A stretch of 64,000 bases of DNA from Siphonodentalium dalli (GCA_032622095.1 CP136067.1:61018893-61082892), one strand, 5' to 3'; shown: positions 34,045-47,991, counted from the stretch's first letter. The notes: a model not told the origin generated them from the letters alone. Numbers and translations: made by a program.

Positions 34045-34250
34045 TGACGAGAAGTTCCTTTAGAAATGTTCAGATAATAATTTCAACAAACGACCGTTAT
34101 TATCTGAACGTTTCCCACCAATGAATATGAATCCTAATGCACTTGTGTTATCTTATCGTATGACTGTCGTCTGTTAATTTATCCTCCAAACAAATAATAG
34201 ATCTTTCCAATGTATACTGTTATAACTGGGTGGGAGAAACCATTTGATGA
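34045..34250. repeat. Hairpin repeat, copy 3
   Basis: Stem-loop at 34,062-34,115 (AGAAATGTTCAGATAATAA and a complementary TTATTATCTGAACGTTTCC), followed by the same tail and GGGAGAAACCATTTGATGAA. The repeat recurs about every 0.6-1.9 kb in this quiet part of the window. Confidence 0.7.
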
Positions 34251-34879
34251 AACGATTATGTAACCATTACTATGACAGTGAAAGCCATTTTATCAACAAA
34301 CGTTGCCAAATGCAATTACAAATCAAATGCTTTAGTTGAAAATGTGTTTTCTGGAATATTTTTCATTGCTCTGATATTTATATTGCAGACCTTCGTGATT
34401 TGATCAGAGTAAGCTCTAATGTTTGTCTACGAAATAGCTGGCACTAACAGTGATGTTTACATGACGAAAGTTTTAAATGTGATGTCTCGTAATTGAGGAG
34501 TAATATAAGAGCGATTAACTATATCTATATTTCCATTTTCTTATAGTGATTAAACTTATGTAATTATTACCGACTGGTCTCAAGGCATTCATTGCGTTGG
34601 AAGAACATGAGCATGTGCTGATGTCACTGACGCAGTTAGACAGAGGTGTTTGATATGTACACCAGAATGTTCTTTTCAATTCATGACTACTACTGGGAAC
34701 AGTAGGTACCGTTGTCTCATTCAATCATTTGGTCACTGCTTTCTCAAGACATGTTAAATACTGGTCACACTCATCAGTGTCAATTGAATTTCTATCACAA
34801 ATGGCAACCAGCTCATGTTGAATAGAACTCTAATATTTAAATGTGAATGTTTGTCTCTCTATCTCTGACTCTATACATG
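34251..34879. other. No gene seen
   Basis: No recognisable coding frame or repeat. Confidence 0.35.
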
Positions 34880-35395
34880 TTCCATCCAATGAGCCATCCA
34901 TATTTCTGCACTGATTGCGATGAAATTTGCTGTGGATGTGTATTTCTGCACTCCGGGTAACATGGTCTTGGTCCCGTCTCTGTCCGACGTCACGTTTTGA
35001 CTTTATGATGTCATATGTCTTACAGGGCATACTGGCTTCTCGGGAACTAATGGCCGGATCGCACTGAAGTTGGGTATGGGCATGTATTTTGGCCCTACGG
35101 GTAACATGGGATGGGCCCGGACTTGCCTGGCGTTGTCTATTGACATTATAATGTCGTATCAGCATGGGCAAAATGGTTTGTCAGGAACTACTGGCCAGAT
35201 CGCACTGAAATTTGCTATGGTCATGTATTTCTACCCTCTGGGTAACATGGGCTGGGTCGTGACTCCCACAACATCATGGTTTGACGCTATGACATCATAT
35301 CCACACAGGTTCTCAGAAACTACTGGGTGGATCTCAATGAAATTTTGCATGGTAATGTATTTCGCCCTCCGGGTGACATAGGCTGGTTCTCGACC
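34880..35395. repeat. Tandem repeat, units of about 150 bp
   Basis: Three to four diverged units share GATCGCACTGAAATTTGCTAT, a TGTATTTCBRCCCTCYGGGTAA-like block and a TTGACNNTATGATGTCATAT-like block. No terminal structures recognised. It is another satellite-type core. Confidence 0.7.
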
Positions 35396-36539
35396 TGATA
35401 TCGCCTTTATTTTTTACCTTATCAGAACAATACCATTATAATAAATTCTCATTAATATTCTATTTCCTAATTTATTGTAACTGTTTCAATTTTTATTTTG
35501 CCACTCTTCGCCAGTGCAATGCCGGGTACTTCCCTTAGTAATCTAATTAAATTACACAGAACCCTACAAGAACGAGTGGTAAGTTTCTGTTCATTGGAAT
35601 TTTTATCAGGAAAATAATGAGATCGAACCTATAGGTCAAAGCAAGAGAGTTTTAATAGCAAGATATCAATCAAGAATTTTTACCAGGTTTTGAATTTTAG
35701 TCAACTGGATTGTCTACGATAAAGAGCGTTTTTGGTTTCATTGTCCATTTACAATGAAATTAAGGAGCATTTTGAAAATATTCTGTATGCTTACTATAAT
35801 TGTTTGTGTCAAATCAGTTGGAACATGTTTCAGGGATGTGGTCAGAGAAGCTTCGTTAACACTGAATCCTGGCTCTCAAACGACACCTGTTCATGCTCTG
35901 TTTTCAATCAATATTTACATTCTAAAACATAATAAACATAATATCTTACACCCCATTTGTGTTACCTTTTCTCACTGGTGATCGATGGCTGACAAATCCA
36001 TGTCATTTATACGAAATGAACATCCTTTCATCATTCTAATATTCATAGTATAATCAGTATAAATAGAATGTACAAACATTTTATAGTTTTATTGTTACTT
36101 CCACTGTACCGCTTTTTAAATGTATACGGAATGTATTTAAGGAATAAATTATATAATTACACAGTTTAACCCTTTGTACCCTGCCTGAGATATATATCTC
36201 CCCCCAGATATAGAGGAACTTATGCCTACTTCAGGTTGGACTATACATGAATTCGGTGGTATATTCATTCATATTTGGTCTCAAAATGTTGACAGGACAT
36301 TCAGAAAGTAGAACACTATATTCAGTTAACAATATGTTATGTGGATGGACATCATATTAGGGTGCATATTTGCTCTAGATCCGGGAAATCTCTGAATAAT
36401 ATGCCATATTCCGCTCTAATCATCATGGAGGCACAATTGGCTAAATATTGAGCCCGCATATGAATTTCATAAAGTGGAGAAGCAAATGTATTTTCTTGAG
36501 GATCCAATTTTCTGGGATATTAAAAGATTCTGCTGATAA
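35396..36539. other. No gene seen
   Basis: AT-rich. Short open frames near 35,732-35,981 have no domain or splice support. Confidence 0.35.
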
Positions 36540-36650
36540 TTGTTTGGTCACGCGATAATTTATACCCAAGTTACAAGGTGATATGTTCGGACGGACGGAG
36601 CCCTCGGCTATATGCCCCAAAACCTCATATGGGGGTATCGGGTGCATTAT
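36540..36650 (-). mobile_element. Fragment of the TTATGCCCCCGAC-type element
   Basis: Shares TTACAAGGTGATATGTTC, AGCCCTCGGCTATATG and the CCTCATATGGGGGT end with 63,690-63,760. Only this end remains. Confidence 0.55.
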
Positions 36651-36789
36651 ACATTATACAGTATCTTATCTATGCCCTTGAGCTGCACTGTAACAAGCAG
36701 GTTGTTTTGTTATTACCACCTCTTCACAAGTTTTCTTTTTATAATATAGAAGGGAGATATACAGTCTTACCTGTATGCAGCCTGTCAAA

Positions 36790-36954
36790 TGAAAGTGTCA
36801 ATGACACTGTAACTCAACTTGGATAGGGGTTAATTTCATGCGTTACAGTCAATGGAGCGATTAGGAATTCAGAAAGTTTAAATGGCCAAGTAATACTAGA
36901 TGTTAACATGAAGAAATGTATCCAGTTTGGGATTCAGCAATATATGGAATGACA
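36790..36954 (+). mobile_element. Helentron-like element, terminal fragment
   Basis: Begins TGAAAGTGTCAATGACACTG then TAACTCAACTT, as in the full elements at 47,992 and 58,278. It shares the next 120 bp with 58,278 (TCAATGGAGCGATTAGGAAT). It stops where the outer inverted repeat starts. Confidence 0.7.
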
Positions 36955-37212
36955 GTATGTAAAACCATAATGTTTACTTGAACGTCACTGGAGGAATTGC
37001 AGCAACAACCCCCTTATGATCAGACCATGCATGGACACTCTATTACTGTTGTCAGAACATCTTTTTTATCGAATATCGGAAATAATCTTTGGAATAAATT
37101 GCACAACTAGAAGTGATCATAAACATGTCTGTAAATTTTCAAAACATTTATCTTGCCAAATCACAAGATCATAAATGAAGCAGTTTATTATGCCCCCGAC
37201 CCCAGTAGGAGG
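36955..37212. repeat. Outermost inverted repeat, left arm
   Basis: Near-identical in reverse complement to 63,737-64,000. It runs from GTATGTAAAACCATAATG to TTATGCCCCCGACCCCAGTA. The right partner reaches the edge of the window, so the full arm length is unknown. Confidence 0.85.
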
Positions 37213-37385
37213 CGAAAATGCAGGGACAAGAAAACATTTTTTGGAATGGTACAAAACGTCATATTTCAAGAGTCTATAATTCTTCTGTATTTCACCTCAC
37301 CCATAATGGCACTTTCTGATTGGTCAAGAGCTGTGTCCTATATGGTATATAGTCCAGGAGATATTGGTAGACCTCTGCACCCGCA

Positions 37386-37404
37386 CCCCCCCCCCCCCCC
37401 CCCC
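37386..37404. repeat. Poly-C tract near the left end of the foldback
   Basis: 19 C; the mirror position in the right arm (52,348-52,362) has 15 G. Length differs between arms, as expected of homopolymer drift. Confidence 0.9.
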
Positions 37405-40400
37405 AGGACTTAACTTCACCCCACTAATTTTCTTCCTTAAGGTCTCCTCTAATTTTTTTCACTTGTTAACAAGAACAAAAAGAGAGGTGACTCCAGACAA
37501 GATGGCGTCCATCATGGCGGCCATTTTTTTATATGCACCAGGTCTCTTTGATCGCCGTTATAGTAAAGATGGTGTCACATGCGGTCATGTTTTCCGTTCG
37601 ATTCGTTATGGTAATATACGACCCTTACAAATTAGCCAAAAATCCGACACAAAAGTCCAATATGACCGCCGAAATGTGATAAATTGCTATTTTTCGGACA
37701 TTTCACCACCTTTCGTTTGTCTCTGTGGGAAAATGTTGGCACCTTGACGTGATTTTATACATTTATCGTCTAGAAGAGTCATTGGCGAACACAAGGGGAC
37801 CATAATATACATTTCTTGACGGATATTTTTGTCCGATATCACGTTTTCCCAAATGCCGGTATAATCCGGTCAAAGCCAAAACGACGCTATTAAATAACGC
37901 AATGTCTGTTTCGAATCAATGAGTGTTATTGCTATTATTACTCCAGCCATGACTATATATGTGCAGGAGATACTCGGGCTAGGATTCCTCTTATACCTGA
38001 GTTGAGGAATATTCACCCAAATCCAAGATGGCGGCCAAAATGGCCACCAGAAATAGAAAAATCGCTGATTTTAACATCAGTGAGAGTTATTGTCACGACA
38101 ATTCCACACCTGCTTACTATTGTGAGTTGGGAACACTTAGTTGAATAACTGTCCTTATATTGCATCCAAATAAAAGTCCCCCAAATCCAAAATGGCGCCC
38201 ACAATGGCCGACAAATTTTGAAAAATTACCGAAATTCCCCCATGTTCACATCATTGGGCATTATTGTTGAGAAAACTCCACACATGCTGACAGTTGAGTT
38301 GTAAATACTGAGGTGAAGTAATTACCTTTCATCCCATGCAAGAAATGGTTTTCCAAATCTAAGATGGCGGCCAAAATGGCGACCGATATTTGAAAACACG
38401 CCTACATTCCTTTACTTTCTTACGATGGGCGTTATTGTTTCGCGAATTATACCCACCATCACATGTTGATATGGAATATTGGTATGAAGTATTCATTTGA
38501 GTTTGTCAATTGATACTCAAGGTCAAGATGGCAGGTAAACTGGAGGCCAGAAATTGAAAAGAAATCGATATATTCACATACAAATTTCAACTTTTTGTCA
38601 TAGTATCGATATGTATGGACGAAACTATACACAAACCATATATTAGTTCAACTTAAACGTATCAAAACGCATAACGTTGATCGGGTCCCACACTTAATAT
38701 AGCGATGTGTCATTTCGAAATCCATTTGACACTTCGCGCCGATAATGGCCGTAACCGTAGGTGCGCCGAATAGCCACATTAGAACAGTTACCTGGTAAAA
38801 GATTCTGATTTGCCACGTCCTTAATGATCTGGACCAGTTTCCATTTCTTTGCCTGATAAATCTAGGTCGCTCACACCGACAAAATATTCAACACTTCCTG
38901 TGAGAAGGGTCCCTTTAATCATAACGTTTCAAACAATTAATTTCCCGGTGTCTGGCTTAAGATTTTAGATGCTTGCTAAATATGGGATTTGTTCGTCATC
39001 TTGAACTAGAAAGGCATATGGTCGATAAGTATGCACGCTTTAATACAGAAGGTCATCTCTATGTATGTCTTTCTCATACCCCGTGGGGATAATGGCATGT
39101 ATACATGGTGAACTTCCCAGTTAACTAGTCACATCTCAATAGATGGTTCAACTCACAAACTTAGCGAACGTATTAGTTAGGGAGCCCGCATATGTTCTAT
39201 TTACACTTTTGCGTACAAAAGGTTTGACCCCCTAAAGTTGGTACCAATAATGGAACATTCTGAAAAACCGATTTCTTAAGTTGCGCATTCCTGGGGTTTA
39301 GGGGCTGCTGAACCCCAAAAAGTGCCAAAAATCACTTCTATTTACACTTCCGCGTACATCGATGAATTTTGGTTTGATGATACTCCTAAGTGTACTGATT
39401 AAGAAAACACAACTTAAGAAAGGGATTTGCCTGGGGTTTTCAGATAAGAAAAGGGGTCCCATGCTGAACCCCAAAACGTGATTTTTCACTTTTTTTTACA
39501 CTTTCGCGTACATCCATAATTTTTGGTCTCAAAGTACTTTGATATATACTAATTATAAAAACACAACTTAAGAAGCAACTTTTCCTGGGGTTTTAAGATA
39601 AGAAGGGGGTCATCGGGTCACCCCTCACAACACGATCCATTTTCTAGAACTATATGTGAGCCAGTTTTATGAAAATTAAAGCGGGAAAATCTAGTAAAAT
39701 GTATACAAATGTACAAATGTATATATTTTCGCGAAGCTAAGACATAATGACACTTTTTTGGGCCAAAATTGAAACTCACCATCCAAGATGGCGGCCAAAA
39801 TGGCTGCCGGAAGTTGAAAATATGACATTTTTTCACAAATATATTCTAGATCAATTCATGCTGTTTGGAACTGGTTGAGTAATGCAACTTTATTTTGTGT
39901 TTTTTATATTAACTGATCATTGGAGCAATTAAATATGCAATTATTGGGGTCTAACCCCTTCCAATCCCTCAAAAATTCGATTTTACAGAACGCAGTACAA
40001 AATTTTACAAAAAATCACAATTGGGATTCTAGTCATATTTCAACAAGAAATGAAAAGAACATTGTAATGTAAGTGAGGTATATCATTACCTATGAATATT
40101 CAAAATCTCTGGAACCATAAATCTTACCTTGGCTCAAAATGGCTGTGAAAATGGCCGCTAAAATATGGAAAATGGTAAATATTGCCCCAGGGTGTCCTGC
40201 AATCACTTACAAGTTGTGGTTGATGTACACAATTGGCTAATCTGTTTTCTATACATTGCATACTAACATGTCTGATGCACCATGGATCATTTTTACTATT
40301 GTCACCACTGACATTTACCAGAAATATTGGACATAAATATCGGTAAGAATTCACTTTTCAGGGTTCGACCATTTGTTCAAGTAAAATGTAACTATCTTTG

Positions 40401-40859
40401 GATTGAAAGGTGTTTATTGTTTTGGTCTATCTTAAATGTATCACACTACGGTGTTTATAAACTAAATTGCTCAAGATGGCTTCCAAAATGGCAACCAAAT
40501 TTGTAAAAAGTTAAAAGTTAACATATCCCGAACAGTATTCTCTGCGTTATCCGAAAAAAGTGGCAAATTGTGACTCACTTGGTTATTGTACGTGTTAGTT
40601 ACAATGTAATTAACTGACAACTACGTTCTATTATGTTTGTCCCAGTTCCATATGGGGCACGACAAATTCATTTTAAAGTTGCAGTATTGAATTTTGCGGA
40701 GAACCATATTATTGAAAGGAAATGGGCAGAACTTTGAGACTGAACTGAGATGAACCATGATATGTGGGTATTCTGGCCCATTATGATTTAAATTTAAATC
40801 TATTTAAAACATTATCAACTGGATACAGGGTGGAAGCCAAGATGGTAGCCAGGGAGTTA

Positions 40860-43229
40860 TGATCATAGATGAGGATAATAGGTATACAGGGAGTTATTGT
40901 ATGGTCATGAATGATGTGTGGGTATATAGGGAGTGCCCTGTTGGTAACGATGGGACGTATATTTATATATGTTGTGGATGTGTAATCATTGGTGGTGTAT
41001 GGGGAGTAGATTTATTATCATGGATGGCGTGTATGAGTATGGCAAGAATGGAACTTATGAGTGGTCGTATGTGCGGATATTGGTATATCTGGAAGGGCTC
41101 ACCATTGGTGATGTGCATATGTATACCTGGATTGACTCCATGGTCATGGGTATGGCGAATAGGTATACATGTAGATGCTGTATGGTCCATGGTGAGGTGA
41201 ATATGTATACAATGAGTGACTGTATGATCGTGAATATGTATACATAGAGTGACTATATGGTCGGGTGGAAGTGTATACCTGGTGTTCATGCATGGTGAGT
41301 CGTGGCTGTATCGTCATTTGTGGTATGTACGGGTATAACCAAGTATGGCTGTATGATCAGGTGTACTAGTACATGTACGTGTATAAAGTGGGTGACTATG
41401 TTGTCATTTGTGTGGTGTTTATGTACATATGGAGTGACTGGGGTAATGGGTGGGTTGTACATGTGTACCTTGGGTGGCTATCGCTTTCCACAATAACTCA
41501 AGGATATGTTAATCAATAGAGAGGTCATGTCATATCGTGGAAAGCGATGGCCACCCATTATCACACAGTCATTACATATATACATAAACACCACAGACAT
41601 AACAATATAGTTACCCACTGTGTATATACATGAACACCTGACCCATGACCACGGATGACCATACAGCCACGCGTCACAATGCAGGCACACCGGGTATACT
41701 CCTAAACATGATCCATAACCATATAGTCACTCCATGTATACCCATTCATCTCACCATTGGCCATAAGGTCATCCCCTGTATACCTATTCTCTAAACGCAT
41801 GGTCAAATGGACAATCAATATATACATCAACACCACAACAATGACCATAAAGTCATTCCGGTATACATATGCACATCACCAATGGCCATATAGCCACTCG
41901 CTTCATACACATACCCTCACCCATGTTACCTGGTATACTCCTTCACCTGACCTATGGCCATATAGTCACCCCGTGTGTAGCTATTCAAAACATTCGTACA
42001 CGATCATGGTCAATCCTTGTATTCATATTCACCCCAACAGTGGCCATGTCAATCCCTGTATCTCTATTTGTCACACCATAGCCGAATAACCGCTCAAGAT
42101 ATACTAATACACCCCAGCCATGTCAGTATAGTCACTCCATGTATGCATATGCACCTCATCCATGGCCATATAGCCACTCGCTATATACACATATCCCTCG
42201 CCCATGACAATAAAGCAACACGTGTGTGTACTGGTATAACCTACACATGACGATACCGACACGAGTCACCAAACAGGAACACCAGGTACATGTATACTCA
42301 TACGGCTGTCACCCCCTGTATAGATGTTCATTACATTTATGATCATACAGTCACTACTTGTATACCTACATGTACTCATCTCACCATTAACCATACAGTC
42401 ACTACCTGTATACCTATTCGACACATAGTCATATAACCACTCGATATACATATGCAGCCCACCCTAGACCATAGATTCACTCCAGGTATACATGTAACCC
42501 ACACTAATGGCCATTCAGCCCTTCCAGATATACAAAAAACCAGGACATACGACCACTCAAACAATCTATACTTGCATATACACCTCACACATGACAATTC
42601 AGCAATTCACTCATTCACTGTATAATCATACACGCCATCCATGATAATACAGCTAAGCCCTATACACCCACCAATGATAATACATCCACGATATATATAA
42701 ATATACATCCCACCCATTACCACAAGGACACTCACCTATGTACCCACACGTTCGATAATGTCCACCCAGCATACTCCAGGTATTTATATTCAATCATGAC
42801 CGTACAGTCATTCCATGTATACCTATACACATTACCCGTAACCGTAAAATCACTACCTATTTATCCACACACCCCACACATGATCATACAGACAACACAT
42901 GTACATCCCACCCATGACCTTACAGTCACTCTATATATACATAATCAACACATAGATGACCGTGTAGCTATATCCATACACCACACCAATGACCATACAG
43001 GCACACCGGATGCACCCGTACTGGATATACACAATCATACACCATACAGTCACTTGTGCATACCGATTCACCTCACACCTGACCATGACCTCTCCCTGTA
43101 TACCTAGATGCATCTTGCCATGGACAACCCACTTACAACCATATAGTCACTCATTGTATACCTACTCACATCAGTCATGACATACAATAACTCACTGTAT
43201 ACATATTCACCTTACATATGATTAAAGAG
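40860..43229. repeat. Foldback core: minisatellite that switches strand
   Basis: Units of roughly 35-60 bp contain GTATAC and GTGACTNNATGGTCATGG. From 40,860 to 41,470 they lie on the plus strand; from about 41,557 to 43,229 they are in reverse complement (CCATGACCATANAGTCAC, GTATAC). The copies differ from each other, so this is an old array. The reverse half is about 2.5 times longer than the forward half. Long open frames across it are repeat artefacts. Confidence 0.85.
41472..41556. repeat. Central stem-loop of the foldback
   Basis: 20-nt arms (41,472-41,491 and 41,537-41,556) pair with one mismatch around a 45-nt loop. This is the exact point where the minisatellite changes strand. Confidence 0.85.
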
Positions 43230-45479
43230 TAACTCCCTGGCTACGATCTTGGCATCCACACTGTATCCTGTAGAAATTTTTTTTATCATATTGGACCAGA
43301 ATAGCCAAAGATTATGGTCCATCTCAGTTCTGTCTCAAAGTTCTGCCAAATTCCTTTCAATGAATATGGCGAAAATCACAAAAGAGGTTCTCGGCAAAAT
43401 TACATACTTTAAAAGGAATTTGTCATGCCCCATACGGAACTGGGACAACTGGGAATAGAACATGTAGTTGTCAGTTAATTAACTAACACGTATAATAACC
43501 AAGTGAGTCACAATTTGTTACCTTTTCGGATAATGCAGAGAATGTTCGGGATATATGTAAAAAATTAGCATTTTGCAAATTTGGTTGCCATTTTGGAAGC
43601 CATCTTGAGCAATTTGGTCTATAAACACCGTTTATGTGTGACACATTTAAGATAGACCAAAACAATAAACACCTTTCAATCCAAAGATAGTTATATTTTA
43701 CCTGAAAAAATGGTCCAAACCTGAAAACTGAATTTTTGCCAATATTTATGTCAAGTTTTTTAGAAAAAAGTCCAATATTTTTGACGATGTCAGTGGTGAA
43801 AATAGTAACAATTAACCATGGTGCATCAGACATGTTAGTATTCAATGTATAGAATGCAGAATGGCCAATTTTATACATCAACACAACTTGTAAGCGATTG
43901 CAGGACACGCTGGTGTAATATTTACCATTTTCCATATTTTGGCGGCCATATTGGCAGCCATTTTGAGCCAAAGTAAGAAGTTTGGTTCCAGTGATTTGGA
44001 ATATGCATAGGTAATGATATGCCTCACTCACATTACAAAGTTCTGTTCATTTCTTGTTGAAATATGACTAGAATCCCAATTGTGATTTTTTTTTGGTGAA
44101 ATTTTATACCGCATTCTGTACAATCAAATGTTTGAGGGATCGGAAGGGGTTAGGACCCCAATAATTGCATATTTAATTGCGCCAATGATCAGTTCATATA
44201 CAAAACACAAAATAAAGTTGCATTACTCAACCAGTTCCAAACAGCATGAATTGATCTAGAAGATATTTGTGAAAAAATGTCATATTTTCAACTTCCGGCG
44301 GCCATTTTGGCGGCCATCTTGGATGGTGAGTTTCAATTTTGGCCCAAAAAAGTGTCATTATGTCTTCGCTTCACGAAAATATATACATTTGTATACATTT
44401 TACTAGATTTTCCCGCTATAATTTTCATAAAACTGGCTCACTTATAGTTCTAGAAAATGGATCGGGTTGTGGGGGTGAGGGGGGGGGGGGGGGGGGTAAC
44501 AAGTCTCGTTCTTATCAGAAAACGACATGAATATATATTTCTTAAGTTGATCGTATCGATTTAGGGATGTATTGGTTGTAATAGTGCAACGTTCCAGGGG
44601 TGTACGCACATACACACACGTTGGACGAATGCATTCATGTAAATAAAAGTGATTTTTTTTACGTTTTGAGGGGTGACCCGATGACGCCTTTCTTATCTTA
44701 AAACCCCAGGAAAAGTTGCTTCTTAAGTTTTTATAATTAGTATATATCAAAGTACTTTGAGACCAAAAATTATGGATGTACGCGAAAGTGTAAAAAAAAG
44801 TGAAAAATCACGTTTTGGGGTTCAGCATGGGACCCCCTTTCTTATCTGAAAACCCCAGGAAAATCCCTTTCTTAAGTTGTGTTTTCTTAATCAGTACACT
44901 TAGGAGTATCATCAAACCAAAATTCATCGATGTACGCGGAAGTGTAAATAGAAGTGATTTTTGGCACTTTTTGGGGTTCAGCAGCCCCTAAACCCCAGGA
45001 ATGCGCAACTTAAGAAATCGGTTTTTCAGAATGTTCCATTATTGGTACCAACTTTAGGGGGGTCAAACCTTTTGTACGCAAAAGTGTAAATAGAACATAT
45101 GCGGGCTCCCTAACTATATTGGCATACGTGGACAACTTCGGCAGTGTTTCGGAGGTAGCTAGCTGTCTCATTCCCTTGGACAGAGAGACGATGTACGGTG
45201 AGACGATTGATGGACGCCACCAGGACTGTTCTTATGATCATGGTCAAGAAGTGTGGGTATATTATGAATTATGGTCTTCTACGCCTTAGCAGAAAGGCAT
45301 CCGTCAAATGTTAGGCTTTCAACATTCGAAGCCATATACAGAAGTTGTCCGGCTACGTCAGTACGTGAATATGTGAATAGGTGAACCATATATTGAGAAG
45401 TGGCTGGATGGGAAGATCACCAGATGTACAGTTTGTTATCCACATTAGATAACCAAATCTGAAAAATACGCAGATAGAG

Positions 45480-46388
45480 AGATCCTTCTGAAAGCTAGTA
45501 TACGCATCGACCCCCCTTTGTATCTGACATACGCCCCTTTGTATCTGACATATCGCCTACCGGCACGCTCCAGAGAACGATCGGATTATAATCTTAGATT
45601 TCCAAATAAATTTGATTCCTATTTCGCTAACACTGAGCATTTTAAACAGTCATTTCTCCCATCTGTTGTTCTGGAATGGAACAAATTACCTGTGTATGTA
45701 ATCAATGCAACCTCCATTTCCGATTTAAAAGCCAATTTAGGGATTATAGACCCAATAATAAAACCACCCTCTTATTTTTATACAGGAAAAAGGAAAATTA
45801 ATACAATACACTGTAAAATTCGGAATCAGTGTAGTGATCTCCGTTCGGATATGTTTGATAATCACATATCATATTCGCCTATATGCCCCTGTAACTTAGA
45901 CATTGAAGACGCCAATCACTATTTTCATGTTTGCCCTTTATTTGTAGATCAGAGAATTGACTTTTAGCGAAATTTAAGTATTAATGGCTTTCAATCATTA
46001 GAAGCAAATCATTTCTTATATGGGGTAAAAGGTATATCAAATCAAAAGAACACTACTCTTTTCCGCATTACTCAATCTTTTATAGCTAAAACAGAGCGTT
46101 TTGAACAAACCCATGTATGGTAAATTTCGCTATTCATCTTTCAACTCACTGAGTTCTAGCGTTTTCTTCATAACCGAGATTGGAATACAGATGGAAACCC
46201 GACATCCGCAGCACACACACTCTGCACTCTTCTTTATAAACAGTTTGCTATATCTGCTATGTATTTTTATGTATGTTCCATGATTGTATTAGGAGAGGGG
46301 CAAGTTTGTAAGTTTTGTAACTTGTGCCCTGATCCCTATGTATATTTTTTCTAAATACATTAAAATATGTTTAAAGTAAAAAAAAAAG
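45480..46388 (+). pseudogene. LINE 3' end: ORF2 C-terminus and poly-A tail
   Basis: A frame from about 45,500 reads RLPARSRERSDYNLRFPNKF, then FKQSFLPSVVLEWNKLP, then the zinc-knuckle-like CPCNLDIEDANHYFHVCPLF typical of LINE ORF2 C-termini. After an in-frame TAG near 45,965 the same frame continues (NTTLFRITQSFIAKTERF) to TAA near 46,123. A 3' UTR follows and ends in an A run at 46,378-46,387. A 19-bp tandem duplication of CCCCTTTGTATCTGACATA starts near 45,510. The copy sits only in the right arm of the foldback, so it inserted after the arms formed. Dead, 5'-truncated. Confidence 0.85.
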
Positions 46389-47991
46389 TTTAAAAATCGA
46401 CCGCATACCTTTGTAGTTTATCACGCAAGATGACGCTCAGATCCCATATGTAGCATCTGAATTATACCATAAGCTACCACGAATGAAGCTCGCCAAGAAT
46501 AAGGATAATAATTCCCAGCTTTCGAGACAAACACGTGAGCTTGACACCGGCATATGTATTGTTTGAAACATTCCGATTAGTGGGACCCTTCTACCAAGAA
46601 GTGTAGAAAACTGTGTTGGAGTGAGCGAGATAGATTAGTGTGACGAGACGGATGCTGATCCAGATAATGCTGAATGTGGCAAATCAGAATAAGCTCAGGT
46701 ACTGTTGTTTTGATTCTTGGAAGTCATAATATGACTATTCGGCGCACCCATATACGGTTACGGCCATTATGGGCGCTTAGTGGAGAATGGATTTCTAAAT
46801 GCCACATCGCGATTATTGTGGGTTTTCATCCTTCCAGAAGGCGACGACCTATGTTGGAACTAATAAATGACTTGTGTACCGTTTCGTCCAATGCATACAT
46901 ATTGATATTATGACAAAAAGTTGAAATTAGTATGTGACAATTTCGACTTCTTTTCAATTTCTGGCCGCCAGTTTGGCAGTCATCTTGATTGTGAGAGTTG
47001 GCCAAACTCAAATGAATACTTCATATCAATGGTCCATATGAATACTTCATATCAATGTTCCATATGGGTAGAATTCGCGTAACAATAACGCCCATAGTAA
47101 GAAAGTAAAGGAATGTAAGCTTGTTTTCAAAGTTCGGACGCCATTTTCGATTTGGAAAACAATTTCCTTCATCAGATGCAAGGTAATTACTTCACCTCAG
47201 TATTTACAACTTAACTGTCAGCATGTGTGGAGTTTTCTCGGCAATAATGCCCAATGATGTGAACATGAGGGAATTTCGGTGATTTTTCAAAATTTGTCGG
47301 CCATTGTGGGCGCCATTTTGGATTTGGGGGACTTTTATTTGGATGCAATATAAGGACAGTTATTCGACTAAGTGTTCCCAACTCACAATAGTAAGCAGGT
47401 GTGGAGTTGTCGTGACAATAACATTCACTGATGTTAAAATCAGCGATTTTTCTATTTCTGGTGGCCATTTTGGCCGCCATCTTGGATTTGGGTGAATATT
47501 CCTCAACTCAGGTATAAGAGGAATCCTAGCCCGAGTATATCCTGCACATATATAATCATGGCTGGAGTAATAATAGCAATAACACTCATTGATTCGAAAC
47601 AGACATTGCGTTATTAGCGTCGTTTTGGCTTTGACCGGATTATACCGGCATTTGGGAAAACGTGATATCGGACAAAAATCTCCGTCAAGGAATGTATATT
47701 ATGGTCCCCGTGTGTTCGCCAATGACTCTTCCAGACGATAAATGTATAAAATCGCGTCAAGGTGCCAATATTTTCCCACAGAGACAAACGAAAGGTGGTG
47801 AAATGTCCGAAAAATAGCAAATTTTCACATTTCGGCGGCCATCTTGGCCGCCGTATTGGATTTTTGTGTCGGATTTTTGGCTAATTTGTAAGGGTTGTAT
47901 GTTACCATAACGAATCGAACGGAAAACATGACCGCATGTGACACCATCTTTACTATAACGGCGATCAAAGAGACCTGGTGCATATAAAAAA

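Noticed and set aside
40859-43180. Several His/Thr- or Tyr/Met-rich frames of 60-110 codons
   Set aside because: They fall wholly inside the minisatellite, on both strands, and reflect its low complexity.
43483-44031. 182-codon minus-strand frame
   Set aside because: It lies in the foldback arm; the mirror region near 40,124-40,354 keeps only part of it and has stops, and no domain is recognisable.
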